Below, one piece after another: positions 25,060 to 32,711 of a DNA stretch of 41,024 nucleotides (positions within the stretch are counted from its first letter, which is position 1; every line of letters begins with the position of its first letter). Source of the stretch: Hyphomicrobiales bacterium (lineage in GTDB: Bacteria; Pseudomonadota; Alphaproteobacteria; Rhizobiales; JAJFHC01); NCBI GenBank assembly GCA_021775835.1, contig JAJFHC010000110.1, positions 1 through 41,024 on the forward strand, in the 5' to 3' direction. Both the position numbers and the translations under genes were made by a program. The notes under the pieces are model-generated. The model was given only the letters and a program-made list of their open reading frames with translations, searched no databases and was not told where the DNA came from.

Positions 25060-26202
25060 ATGACAAAAACAACATCATTACAGGCATGGTCGGCACCGAA
25101 CCAACTGGAATTCAGGTGGCTACTGGTGCAAATGGCAAAACGCGGATACGGTCACGCCATGTGGAGAAAATCGCTCGTTGGAACATTACTGATTATCGCA
25201 ACCCTTTTGTTTGCCGGTAAATCCGTTCATGCCCAGTCGTCGCAAAGCGATGGCGACGGGAACCAACAACCACGAGTTTCCCTGAACCAGGCATATGTCA
25301 AAGACGTCCAGGTGGAGTCGTCCGCAGTCGACCTTGGGAACCTGATGTCTGTGTTCGACTTCATATTCACAAGCCTCGACGACACCGTGACGGTGTATCC
25401 GACAGAGAACTATTTCTATTTCCGCTTTTATCTGAAAGGCGTGGAGTGGGCCGGAAACATTCGTCTCGACATCATCGATCGGGACAAGGGAGCTGTCCAT
25501 TTTGCCTATTTTGAGAGTACCAACCTGTGGGCTGGAGACGGCGTCAGCAGCCATCGGACACTTGGACCCGACGATGGCGTTGTCCTGAAGAAGGTCGATG
25601 ACCTCGCCTACGATCTCACTTTCAAGGAGCGTACCGTAAGGTTCAATTTGAATGATCTGTCGGAATATCCGGTACCCGAACACTTCTTGCGCGACAACGA
25701 GATTTACCTCGGACCGGTGTTCGATGAATCCGGCATAGAGTTTCATCTTGTCCACGACAAGGAACTGAAGAATTTTCTCTACGTCCTGAACGAGTCAAAA
25801 CCGGTGCCGGACAAACTTGAGGCCCTGCCCACGGCACAGGACATCTTCATTGGAAGGCGCACCGGATTTGCCTATTTCCGTGATGCCCGAAAGGGTCGCA
25901 AGATTCTAATCGGCGTGCATGATTCGAATGTTAGCCAGAACACTTACTTTGACGGGCCGTTCGATCAACTGCCTGACAACTTTCTGGACCGGAAGGCCTT
26001 CCGTAAGGCTCTCAAGCGTAGTTTTCCGGGACTCCCTGAATCGATCGACGATTTTGGAAATTTCGAAGGCGGTGAAGGCCGGGTACTGATCAACCCTTAC
26101 AAGACCTACAGCCAGCCCACCGACCTGGTTGGCATTTCAGATTGCGCCGCTGCCGCGAAAGAAGACGGACCCTACTACACCTGCTTCCAATCGGAAGAAT
26201 AA
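25060..26202 (+). CDS. Exported protein of unknown function between the two octad genes
   Basis: Up to 380 residues. A textbook signal peptide begins at Met34 ('MWRKSLVGTLLIIATLLFAG') and ends at VHA before QSSQSDGDG, so the real start is probably the ATG at 25159, or the one at 25132. The drawn ATG at 25060 is the longest frame and no start has a strong Shine-Dalgarno. The mature part looks mainly beta-strand, with many Phe, Tyr and Asp: 'TENYFYFRFYLKGVEWAGNI', 'FRDARKGRKILIGVHD'. Two cysteines lie near the C-terminus. It has no octad repeats and I do not recognise a family. It begins 76 bases after octad protein 1 on the same strand, which suggests a linked role in the envelope. Confidence 0.78.
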   Translation: MTKTTSLQAWSAPNQLEFRWLLVQMAKRGYGHAMWRKSLVGTLLIIATLLFAGKSVHAQSSQSDGDGNQQPRVSLNQAYVKDVQVESSAVDLGNLMSVFDFIFTSLDDTVTVYPTENYFYFRFYLKGVEWAGNIRLDIIDRDKGAVHFAYFESTNLWAGDGVSSHRTLGPDDGVVLKKVDDLAYDLTFKERTVRFNLNDLSEYPVPEHFLRDNEIYLGPVFDESGIEFHLVHDKELKNFLYVLNESKPVPDKLEALPTAQDIFIGRRTGFAYFRDARKGRKILIGVHDSNVSQNTYFDGPFDQLPDNFLDRKAFRKALKRSFPGLPESIDDFGNFEGGEGRVLINPYKTYSQPTDLVGISDCAAAAKEDGPYYTCFQSEE

Positions 26203-26308
26203 GGGCGCTGCGGCCTTGCTGCGACAAAACGATATCCCGTCTTGAAATGCCGGCATGTCAGGCCGCATTATCAGCCCACCTGAATATTCCCCTCCGGAGC
26301 ATCTTGCC

Positions 26309-26926
26309 ATGACAGCGAACAATATTTTCGACGAGAAACACTCGGAGAGCGATCCGTTCGCTTTGTTCGATGGCTGGTTTGAGATGGCGGAAAAGTCTGA
26401 ACCTCAAGATCCCAACGCCATGGCGTTGGCCACGAGCGATGCGGGCGGTTTGCCAAACGTGAGAATGGTGCTCCTGAAGGCCGTCGACGAATCCGGGTTC
26501 GTCTTCTACACAAATCTGGAAAGTGCAAAAGGCACCGAACTCACTGAAAACCCGAAGGCGGCGCTGTGCATTCATTGGAAGAGCCTAGATCGTCAGATCC
26601 GCGCCCGCGGTGAAATCGAGGCGGTGACGGACGCAGAAGCCGATGCCTATTACTCCAGCCGTCACCGTTCAAGCCGGATCGGCGCCTGGGCCTCCAAGCA
26701 GTCACGCCCACTGGAGAGCCGTTTCGCCCTGGAAAAGGAGGTTGCCCGATTTACCGCAAAGTATGCTGTCGGCGAGATCCCGCGGCCATCTTTCTGGTCG
26801 GGATTTCGTCTCAAGCCGACCTATGTTGAGTTCTGGCGATCGGGAACTTTCAGATTGCACGACAGGTTGATTTTCAAACGAGACACGCCCGATGGGCCTT
26901 GGGTGACGAGCCGGTATTACCCCTGA
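26309..26926 (+). CDS. pdxH: Pyridoxamine 5'-phosphate oxidase
   Basis: A 205-residue FMN enzyme that oxidises pyridoxine or pyridoxamine 5'-phosphate to PLP. The FMN-binding segment '[18 protein letters not shown]', the '[14 protein letters not shown]' strand, '[20 protein letters not shown]' and the C-terminal '[18 protein letters not shown]' to SRYYP are all present and complete. I start at the ATG at 26309, which has a GGAG ten bases upstream; the frame is open 18 codons earlier. The gene is of ordinary type and has no evident functional link to the octad proteins on either side of it. Confidence 0.95.
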   Translation: MTANNIFDEKHSESDPFALFDGWFEMAEKSEPQDPNAMALATSDAGGLPNVRMVLLKAVDESGFVFYTNLESAKGTELTENPKAALCIHWKSLDRQIRARGEIEAVTDAEADAYYSSRHRSSRIGAWASKQSRPLESRFALEKEVARFTAKYAVGEIPRPSFWSGFRLKPTYVEFWRSGTFRLHDRLIFKRDTPDGPWVTSRYYP

Positions 26927-27074
26927 CCAGCTGCGGCTTGTAGGGTCGGCGGACAACATCCGCACAACATTCTCATTGAGATTTCTCCAACAAATTCAAT
27001 GCGAACGGCAATAAGTTCGTAACCACATCTGATTTTCCGGTTCATTCCCGCGAGATCGTTCCTATATGTGAGTT

Positions 27075-27111
27075 CACCATTTCGTTACGGGCTTGTAATG
27101 AACGAATGGTG
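27075..27111 (+). promoter_or_regulatory. Bulged inverted repeat in the leader of octad protein 2
   Basis: CACCATTTCGTT (27075-27086) pairs with AACGAATGGTG (27101-27111) with one bulged T, about 22 bases before the leader ORF start. It may form a stem in the 5' leader RNA or be a protein-binding site in DNA. It has no U-run, so I do not call it a terminator. Confidence 0.4.
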
Positions 27112-27123
27112 TGGGCGGACAAC

Positions 27124-27158
27124 GGAGGATCAATGGAAAGTTCGTATAGGAGGAACCA
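27124..27158 (+). promoter_or_regulatory. Two strong Shine-Dalgarno sites, one for a leader ORF and one for octad protein 2
   Basis: GGAGG at 27124-27128 lies 4 bases before an ATG at 27133, and the near-perfect AGGAGG at 27148-27153 lies 5 bases before the ATG at 27159. The second site is inside the nine-codon leader ORF. These are the strongest ribosome-binding sites I saw in the window and they fix the start of the large gene. Confidence 0.7.
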
Positions 27159-27162
27159 ATGA
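27133..27162 (+). CDS. Nine-residue leader ORF overlapping the start of octad protein 2
   Basis: ATG at 27133, well spaced from GGAGG, encodes MESSYRRNQ and stops at TGA 27160-27162. That stop overlaps the ATG of the 929-residue gene as ATGA. The leader's Arg-Arg codons are the AGGAGG Shine-Dalgarno of the next gene. A ribosome translating the leader would finish exactly on the downstream start, which suggests translational coupling. It could also be chance, since two close Shine-Dalgarno sites readily create such an ORF. Confidence 0.45.
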   Translation: MESSYRRNQ

Positions 27163-29948
27163 CGTCCCAGCAAACCAGTCCACCATCGTTCATCACAAGG
27201 CATGCCCCCAATCCGCATTCCAGACGTTCCGTCAAGAGAAAGTTCTATGCCGTCAGCGCTATTGCCCTGTCGGCCTGGTTTTGCCTGACCGCAACGCCGT
27301 CTCTTGCACAAACGCCTGTTCTGGGTTCCGGTGACACTGTCGTAACCCGCTTTTCAGGCACTCTGGGCGAGGCCGGATCGCCTCTGGTTCTGGATCCGGA
27401 CGGCACCGTCGCCACCGTCGTGTCGCTCGGAGCACCGGGATTCGTACCCGATGGCCGCCACTGGAAGGACATAGTCCAGAAACTCCAGATTCCGGCAGCC
27501 CAGGTCGGCCAGGTTTTTGGCATCGCCATTGACGACGCTCAACCGGCAAACATCTATCTGACCGCCACATCGGCCTTTGGCCTGCACCGTACGCCTGAAG
27601 GCGATGCCTGGGCGCCCGGCATGTGGGGTGAAGGCGGCGGCCCTGGCACCGTCTACAAACTGAGTGCAACCAACGGCTACCAGCCGGAGGTGTTTGCCAA
27701 CATCACGATCGATGACCGGGAGAACACCGGTGCCGGTCTTGGAAACATCGCCTATGACGCCTCGCACCGTCAGCTTCTCGTGACCGACCTCGAAACCGGC
27801 TTTATCAACCGCGTCAGCGTCGAGGACGGTAGAATACTGGGACGGTTCGATCACGGCGTACTGGCACGCAGTGGCTTTTTCGACGTGCCCAACGAAACCT
27901 GGCAAACTCTCGATCAAGCGCCCTTCGATCCTGCCTCCGAGGCATCACTGGAAGTTTGCGAGAAAGCCGCCGGCGGTGTCAGCGGCGCCAACGACCCCGC
28001 CTGCTGGAATGTTGCGGACTTTCGCAGAAGGATCTGGGGCATCGGTGTTCACAAGAACACCGATGCCGGAGAGGTGCGCGCGTTCTACGCCGTCTGGGGA
28101 TCAAGCGCACTCGGAAATTCCGAATGGGCGGATGCCGGTGAAGACAGGAAGAATGCTGTCTGGTCGGTCGCAATTTCCGAAGATGGATCATTTGATCCTG
28201 AAACCATACGCCGGGAACTTTTTGTTCCCTCATTCTTTGCCGGTGAAGCGGGCGACGGAGAGCAGACCGAGAGCAGCCCGGTGGCTGACATCGCCTTCTC
28301 GAAGGACGGCCAGATGCTCCTTGCCGAACGCGGTGGCTTGCGCAACCTCGGGGGCGGAGAGAATGCCCCGTTCGCAAAACCACAGCAGTCACGTGTCCTG
28401 CTCTACAAGAACACCAACGACGGAGAACAGATCACCTGGACGCCCGAAGGTCGCTACGATGTGGGTTTTGCCGACAAGCGTGAAGACGGTCAACCGCATC
28501 TGCGCGCGAATGCGGGCGGCGGCACCGACTTCGGTTTCGGCTACGATGAACAGGGCAACCTCAATGCAAATGCGCCGGACGCAAACGTCATTGTATCGGG
28601 TGACCGCCTTTGCACCACAGAAGCTCCCTGTACCGATCCGCAGACACAAGACCGGACCGACCCTGGTCGCGTTGACGGGATTCAGGTAACACCGGCAGCC
28701 CTGGTTTCGGAGGTTGCTCCCGACGCCGCCTTTCAGCCCTATCCGGATTCCGGCGAAGCAACCACACCCGATGGCCCACTTCAGTCGGTCATGGTCGATC
28801 CCGGGACCGCATCCGGCGGTGCTGGCCAACCTTCTGGAGGCAATCAGGCCTCATACACAGGCGACGTCGAGTCCTACCGTGGGTCTGGCGTGGTTGAGCC
28901 AGTGCCTTCAGAAGAGCCGGAATTTGCAGACGATCCCGAATTCGAACCGGAATATGAACCGGAGTTTCCCGATGATGGTGGTGGATTCGTGCCCCCGCCT
29001 CCTCCTTTGCACCAGAAATGGAAGTCCAACTTCCATCAGAAGTGGGCATCGGTTCAACACAACAAGTTCACGTCAAAACCCTTCCCGCTGCATCTGAAAT
29101 GGAAGTCGAAGTTCCATAAAAAATGGAAATCCATCCAGCATAACAAGGCGACGTCGAAGCCGTTCCCGCTGCACGTGAAGTGGAAGTCCAAATTCCACAA
29201 GAAGTGGAAATCGATCCAACACAACAAGTTCACGTCGAAGCCCTTCCCGCTTCATGTGAAGTGGAAGTCCAAGTTCCATAAGAAGTGGAAATCGATCCAG
29301 CACAACAAGGCGACGTCAAAGCCCTTCCCGTTGCACGTGAAATGGAAGTCCAAGTTCCATAAGAAGTGGAAATCGATCCAGCACAACAAGGCGACATCGA
29401 AGCCCTTCCCGCTGCACGTGAAATGGAAGTCCAAATTCCATAAAAAGTGGAAATCGTTTCAACACAACAAAAAGACGTCGAAGCCGTTCCCGCTGCACGT
29501 GAAATGGAAGTCCAAGTTCCATAAGAAGTGGAAGTCGGTTCAGCACAACAAAAAGACGTCGAAGCCGTTCACGCTGAAACCGAAACACGTCAAATGGAAA
29601 TCCAACTTCCATAAGAAATGGAAATCGGTTCAGCACAACAAGAAGACGTCAAAACCGTTCACGCTGAAACCGAAACACGTCAAATGGAAATCCAACTTCC
29701 ATAAGAAGTGGAAATCGGTCCAGCACAACAAGAAGACGTCAAAGCCGTTCACGCTGAAACCGAAACACATCAAGTGGAAATCCAACTTCCATAAAAAATG
29801 GAAATCGGTCCAGCACAACAAGAAGACGTCAAGGCCGTTTACGCTGAAGCCGAGACACATCAAGTGGAGGTCCAACTTCCACAAGAAGTGGAAATCGGTT
29901 CAGCACAACAAGGTGACAAGCAAACCATTCACCTTCAACAGGAACTGA
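27159..29948 (+). CDS. Predicted secreted beta-propeller-like protein with 33 H-x-K-x-x-S octads (octad protein 2)
   Basis: 929 residues. The N-terminus has a long basic region with SRRSVKRK, which resembles a Tat motif, then a hydrophobic core and a likely cleavage after ATPSLA (about 50). Residues 55-480 are a repeated-strand domain like a beta-propeller: 'VFGIAIDDAQPANIYLTATS', 'LGNIAYDASHRQLLVTDLET', 'IWGIGVHKNTDAGEVRAFYA', 'VADIAFSKDGQMLLAERGG'. A Gly/Ser/Pro linker and a strongly acidic stretch (585-606) lead to a polyproline and then residues 618-929: eleven repeats of three octads, nearly identical, e.g. HVKWKSKF / HKKWKSIQ / HNKATSKPFPL. The array is rich in Lys, Trp and His. No enzymatic motif is obvious. 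The shared repeat ties it to octad protein 1; a terminator follows. Confidence 0.9.
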   Translation: MTSQQTSPPSFITRHAPNPHSRRSVKRKFYAVSAIALSAWFCLTATPSLAQTPVLGSGDTVVTRFSGTLGEAGSPLVLDPDGTVATVVSLGAPGFVPDGRHWKDIVQKLQIPAAQVGQVFGIAIDDAQPANIYLTATSAFGLHRTPEGDAWAPGMWGEGGGPGTVYKLSATNGYQPEVFANITIDDRENTGAGLGNIAYDASHRQLLVTDLETGFINRVSVEDGRILGRFDHGVLARSGFFDVPNETWQTLDQAPFDPASEASLEVCEKAAGGVSGANDPACWNVADFRRRIWGIGVHKNTDAGEVRAFYAVWGSSALGNSEWADAGEDRKNAVWSVAISEDGSFDPETIRRELFVPSFFAGEAGDGEQTESSPVADIAFSKDGQMLLAERGGLRNLGGGENAPFAKPQQSRVLLYKNTNDGEQITWTPEGRYDVGFADKREDGQPHLRANAGGGTDFGFGYDEQGNLNANAPDANVIVSGDRLCTTEAPCTDPQTQDRTDPGRVDGIQVTPAALVSEVAPDAAFQPYPDSGEATTPDGPLQSVMVDPGTASGGAGQPSGGNQASYTGDVESYRGSGVVEPVPSEEPEFADDPEFEPEYEPEFPDDGGGFVPPPPPLHQKWKSNFHQKWASVQHNKFTSKPFPLHLKWKSKFHKKWKSIQHNKATSKPFPLHVKWKSKFHKKWKSIQHNKFTSKPFPLHVKWKSKFHKKWKSIQHNKATSKPFPLHVKWKSKFHKKWKSIQHNKATSKPFPLHVKWKSKFHKKWKSFQHNKKTSKPFPLHVKWKSKFHKKWKSVQHNKKTSKPFTLKPKHVKWKSNFHKKWKSVQHNKKTSKPFTLKPKHVKWKSNFHKKWKSVQHNKKTSKPFTLKPKHIKWKSNFHKKWKSVQHNKKTSRPFTLKPRHIKWRSNFHKKWKSVQHNKVTSKPFTFNRN
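29010..29945 (+). repeat. Coding repeat array 2: eleven near-identical units, six of 81 bp then five of 90 bp
   Basis: Units start at 29010, 29091, 29172, 29253, 29334 and 29415 (81 bp each), then at 29496, 29586, 29676, 29766 and 29856 (90 bp each). The extra 9 bases add KPK/KPR after the third octad (PFTLKPK instead of PFPL). All 33 octads keep H-x-K-x-x-S. DNA identity between neighbours is very high, including long identical stretches, which points to recent tandem duplication, in contrast to array 1. The two period classes are separated into blocks, as expected if each expanded from a different founder. Confidence 0.95.
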
Positions 29949-29982
29949 CCCCTGGTCGGCGACCTGAACAATCCGAAAACCG

Positions 29983-30014
29983 GTGCGGCATCCTCAGGGG
30001 TGCCGCACTCTTTT
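29983..30014 (+). terminator. Rho-independent terminator of octad protein 2
   Basis: GTGCGGCA (29983-29990) and TGCCGCAC (30001-30008) form an 8-bp GC-rich stem with a ten-base loop, followed by TCTTTT. It lies 35 bases after the stop at 29948 and just before the convergent dehydrogenase gene. Confidence 0.8.
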
Positions 30015-30039
30015 GTGCGGCGCGCTTGATCGGGATCGG

Positions 30040-31092
30040 CTAATGCGCCGCGCGGTTGATGGCATCACGGGCCATGTCGTCGGCAATCCTGGCAGTGGGG
30101 CGGTCAAGACGGTCCGCCGCGGCAAAGATTTCCGTCAGTCGGTCACCGATTTTAGCAACATTGCGGTCGACTTCCTCGTTGCTGGCATTGCCTCGATACT
30201 CCGCAGCAACAGAAATGATGCCGCCTGAATTGATCACGTAGTCAGGGGCATACAGGATTCGATTCTGCCTCAGCAGATCTCCGACCGAAGGATCTTCAAG
30301 CTGATTGTTGGCAGCACCAGCGATCACTCTTGCTTTCAGTCTGCCCACGAGATCAGCCGAAACCGCGCCTCCCAGAGCACACGGGGCAATCACATCGACG
30401 TCTGCCAGGAGTATGTCATCGGTCGAACTGACTGTGGCGCCGAATTCCTCCGCCGCCCGTTCCGTTGCGGCGGCGTTGATATCGGCAACCGTCAGCTGCA
30501 CGCCTGCTTCATACAGGAACCGGCACAAGTGATAGCCGACATTGCCGACGCCCTGAACACCTACCCTCAACCCTTCTAAATCGTTTCGCCCGAGGGCCTT
30601 GGTTGCGGCGGCACCAATCCCGTAAAAAACACCCATGGCCGTCTTGGGCGATGGATCACCGCCGGCGATCCCGTCCTTGCTTGCAAGACCGCTCACGTGA
30701 CGCGTGGTACGGGCGACGTGCTCCATGTCCTGCACACTGACGCCAACATCTTCGGCTGTAATGTAATTGCCGCAAACCCGGTCCACGGCCCGGCCAAAGG
30801 CTTCAAACAACGCCGGCGACTTTGGAATATCCTTGTCTGCTATGATCACCGCTTTGCCACCGCCGAAGGGAATACAGGCAAGGGCATTCTTGTAGCTCAT
30901 GCCCTGGGACAGCCGTAACGCATCTTCCACAGCTTCGGCTTCCGACCCGTACTGCCAATATCGGCAACCGCCGAACGCTGGGCCAAGGAACGTTGAATGA
31001 ATGGCGATTACACCCCGAAGACCGGTCTCACGATCACTGAACATCTGTACCGTTTCATGATCGTCAAAAGCGGCGTTGGAAAACACGGTCAT
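30040..31092 (-). CDS. Leu/Phe/Val/Glu-type amino acid dehydrogenase
   Basis: 350 residues of the Glu/Leu/Phe/Val dehydrogenase family, which deaminates an amino acid to its 2-oxoacid with NAD. The catalytic lysines are in 'GMSYKNALACIPFGGGKAVI', the conserved 'DPSPKTAMGVFYGIGAAATK' links the domains, and the NAD site is 'RVGVQGVGNVGYHLCRFLYE'. The length fits leucine dehydrogenases (about 350-360) rather than glutamate dehydrogenases. I start at the ATG at 31092, which has GGAGGG just upstream, rather than at the longer frame. Substrate choice among branched-chain or aromatic amino acids cannot be settled by eye. The Lrp and liv genes nearby fit amino acid catabolism. Confidence 0.92.
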   Translation of the reverse strand: MTVFSNAAFDDHETVQMFSDRETGLRGVIAIHSTFLGPAFGGCRYWQYGSEAEAVEDALRLSQGMSYKNALACIPFGGGKAVIIADKDIPKSPALFEAFGRAVDRVCGNYITAEDVGVSVQDMEHVARTTRHVSGLASKDGIAGGDPSPKTAMGVFYGIGAAATKALGRNDLEGLRVGVQGVGNVGYHLCRFLYEAGVQLTVADINAAATERAAEEFGATVSSTDDILLADVDVIAPCALGGAVSADLVGRLKARVIAGAANNQLEDPSVGDLLRQNRILYAPDYVINSGGIISVAAEYRGNASNEEVDRNVAKIGDRLTEIFAAADRLDRPTARIADDMARDAINRAAH

Positions 31093-31352
31093 TGCACCCT
31101 CCATTGAACACACGGTGCCACACCAAGCCGAAGAGGCAAGTCGAAGCGGGCACCGGATCAATCAACGGAACCTACGCGTGTTTATGCGACACGGGGTTTC
31201 GAAGATTCGGTCCAACTGGATGCAATCGGGAAAATTTGAATGCCGTTTTGCAATTTATGGAATGATCGGACCACGCCGCCTCGAGAAGGCTGAACCGCCA
31301 GCGCGACTCACATGAGTCGTCCGGCAGCTTCTCCAAGCCCGGACACGACGAC

Positions 31353-32132
31353 TTAGCGTGCGAGAAAGTCACTCAGGACAGCCGAGACATAGTCGGCATT
31401 CTCCACCGGCATCATGTGCCGTCCACCTTCAAGGATCTCCACCCGGGCATTGTCGAGCCGTTCGGCAAGCCGATAGGCCATGGCGGGTGTCGACCCTGTG
31501 TCGAGCGTCCCGGTCATGACCAGGACGTCGGCCTTGATCTCACCGATCCGCTCGGCAATCTGGTCATCGATGTGAGCGAAAATCCCATAGGCCGGCAGAA
31601 ATCCTTCTGGATCGTTCGATTCAAGACGCTTTCTGACCGCCGAGATCACATCCGGTCGCGCCTCCTGGAATTCCGGCGAGAACCACCGTTCAACCGCTGC
31701 ATTGATGATTGCCGATGGGCCTTCCGATTTGGCGACCTCCAGTCTCTGCCTAACGCCAGCTCCCTCCTCCGGGCTCCGGTCGAACACGCCGTTGAGTACG
31801 CCCATTCGGTCAACGCGATCGGGATGGGCAAGACAGAAGGTCTCCGCTATCAGGGACCCAATCGAGAAGCCGACAATGTCCGCCCGTTCCAACTCAAAAT
31901 GATCAAGCACGCCAAGCAGCTGCTCCGAGAACACATCGAGCGTGACAAGTTGCTTCGACAGCGCACTGTCGCCGTGCCCGTAGATGTCATACGTAATGAC
32001 CGTGTGATCTTTCGAAAGCACATTTCGCTGGTCCGACCAGATGGACTGGTCGAGCCCCACGCCATGGATCAGGACCACGGGAGACCCCTGCCCCACAGCC
32101 AACACGGCGGTTCCATCGCTGGTTTTGATCAT
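31353..32132 (-). CDS. Alpha/beta hydrolase, 3-oxoadipate enol-lactonase-like
   Basis: A 259-residue alpha/beta hydrolase. The oxyanion region is 'VVLIHGVGLDQSIWSDQRNV', the nucleophile elbow 'ADIVGFSIGSLIAETFCLAH' (Ser in GFSIGS), the acid region 'DVLVMTGTLDTGSTPAMAYR' and the terminal His 'LEGGRHMMPVENADYVSAVL'. It resembles PcaD-type enol-lactonases and other C-C or ester hydrolases, and I cannot fix the substrate. I prefer the ATG at 32132 (MIKTSDG), which has GGATGG upstream, to the one six codons earlier. The promoter region towards the GNAT gene on the other strand is about 60 bases long. Confidence 0.88.
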   Translation of the reverse strand: MIKTSDGTAVLAVGQGSPVVLIHGVGLDQSIWSDQRNVLSKDHTVITYDIYGHGDSALSKQLVTLDVFSEQLLGVLDHFELERADIVGFSIGSLIAETFCLAHPDRVDRMGVLNGVFDRSPEEGAGVRQRLEVAKSEGPSAIINAAVERWFSPEFQEARPDVISAVRKRLESNDPEGFLPAYGIFAHIDDQIAERIGEIKADVLVMTGTLDTGSTPAMAYRLAERLDNARVEILEGGRHMMPVENADYVSAVLSDFLAR

Positions 32133-32195
32133 GATACAACACCCATCCATTAATGGTCTGAGCCTAGCTGATAGATCAAGACTGCGGAGACTGCA

Positions 32196-32684
32196 ATGTC
32201 ATCGAATACCTCCATAAGCCTAAGGCCCGCCAATGCTCAAGATGCTGCCGTAATCGTTTCCCTGTTACGGGAACTCGCCGGACACGACGGCGATGAATCC
32301 GATTGCCGCATGACCGAGAACGATGTCATCAAGTTCGGCTTTGATGAACCGTCCCGCTTCAAGACTGTCATTGCCGAAGTCGACGGAGCACCGGCCGGTC
32401 TCGCCCTGTATTTCTTCACGTTCACAACCTGGGGCGCGAAACCGGTATTGTTCCTGAACGACCTTGTTGTCGGGGCAGGTTTTCGAGGCCTGGGTGTCGG
32501 CAAACGTCTGGTCTTCCATTTGGCCGGGATTGCAGTCGAAAAGGATTGCGCCTGGATGGACTGGAATGTCTATGATCATGCTGACGCGGTAAAATTCTAT
32601 CGCGCGATCGGTGCACGCGAAATCGATGCCTTCCGCGTCTACCGCCTCGACAGCGAAAAGCTTGCCGCCGTTGCGATAGGTTAG
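32196..32684 (+). CDS. GNAT acetyltransferase, diamine N-acetyltransferase-like
   Basis: 162 residues of the GNAT fold. The acetyl-CoA loop is 'VVGAGFRGLGVGKRLVFHLA'. The preceding 'GLALYFFTFTTWGAKPVLFL' resembles the spermidine/spermine acetyltransferase group, where a Tyr/Phe-rich strand and a Trp line the amine site. The end 'DWNVYDHADAVKFYRAIGAR' is standard GNAT. A GGAG Shine-Dalgarno lies eight bases before the ATG. It probably acetylates a small amine or amino acid. It is convergent with the Lrp regulator gene. Confidence 0.9.
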   Translation: MSSNTSISLRPANAQDAAVIVSLLRELAGHDGDESDCRMTENDVIKFGFDEPSRFKTVIAEVDGAPAGLALYFFTFTTWGAKPVLFLNDLVVGAGFRGLGVGKRLVFHLAGIAVEKDCAWMDWNVYDHADAVKFYRAIGAREIDAFRVYRLDSEKLAAVAIG

Positions 32685-32711
32685 AGCACAAGAGATGTCT
32701 GTTCCCGTCGG

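Noticed and set aside
24999..25220. Small 73-codon ORF (MRRRLRRPIT...) after octad protein 1
   Set aside because: It overlaps the start of the exported unknown in another frame, has no Shine-Dalgarno and no recognisable features.
29073..29884. Several antisense ORFs over the repeat array (repeating FHFLWKLDFH-like peptides)
   Set aside because: They are mirror frames of the tandem repeat without start signals; the plus frame has a signal peptide, a strong Shine-Dalgarno and a terminator.
29010..29945. Possible CRISPR array, given regular direct repeats
   Set aside because: The repeats are contiguous 81/90-bp tandem units in one long reading frame, with no unique spacers and no cas genes.
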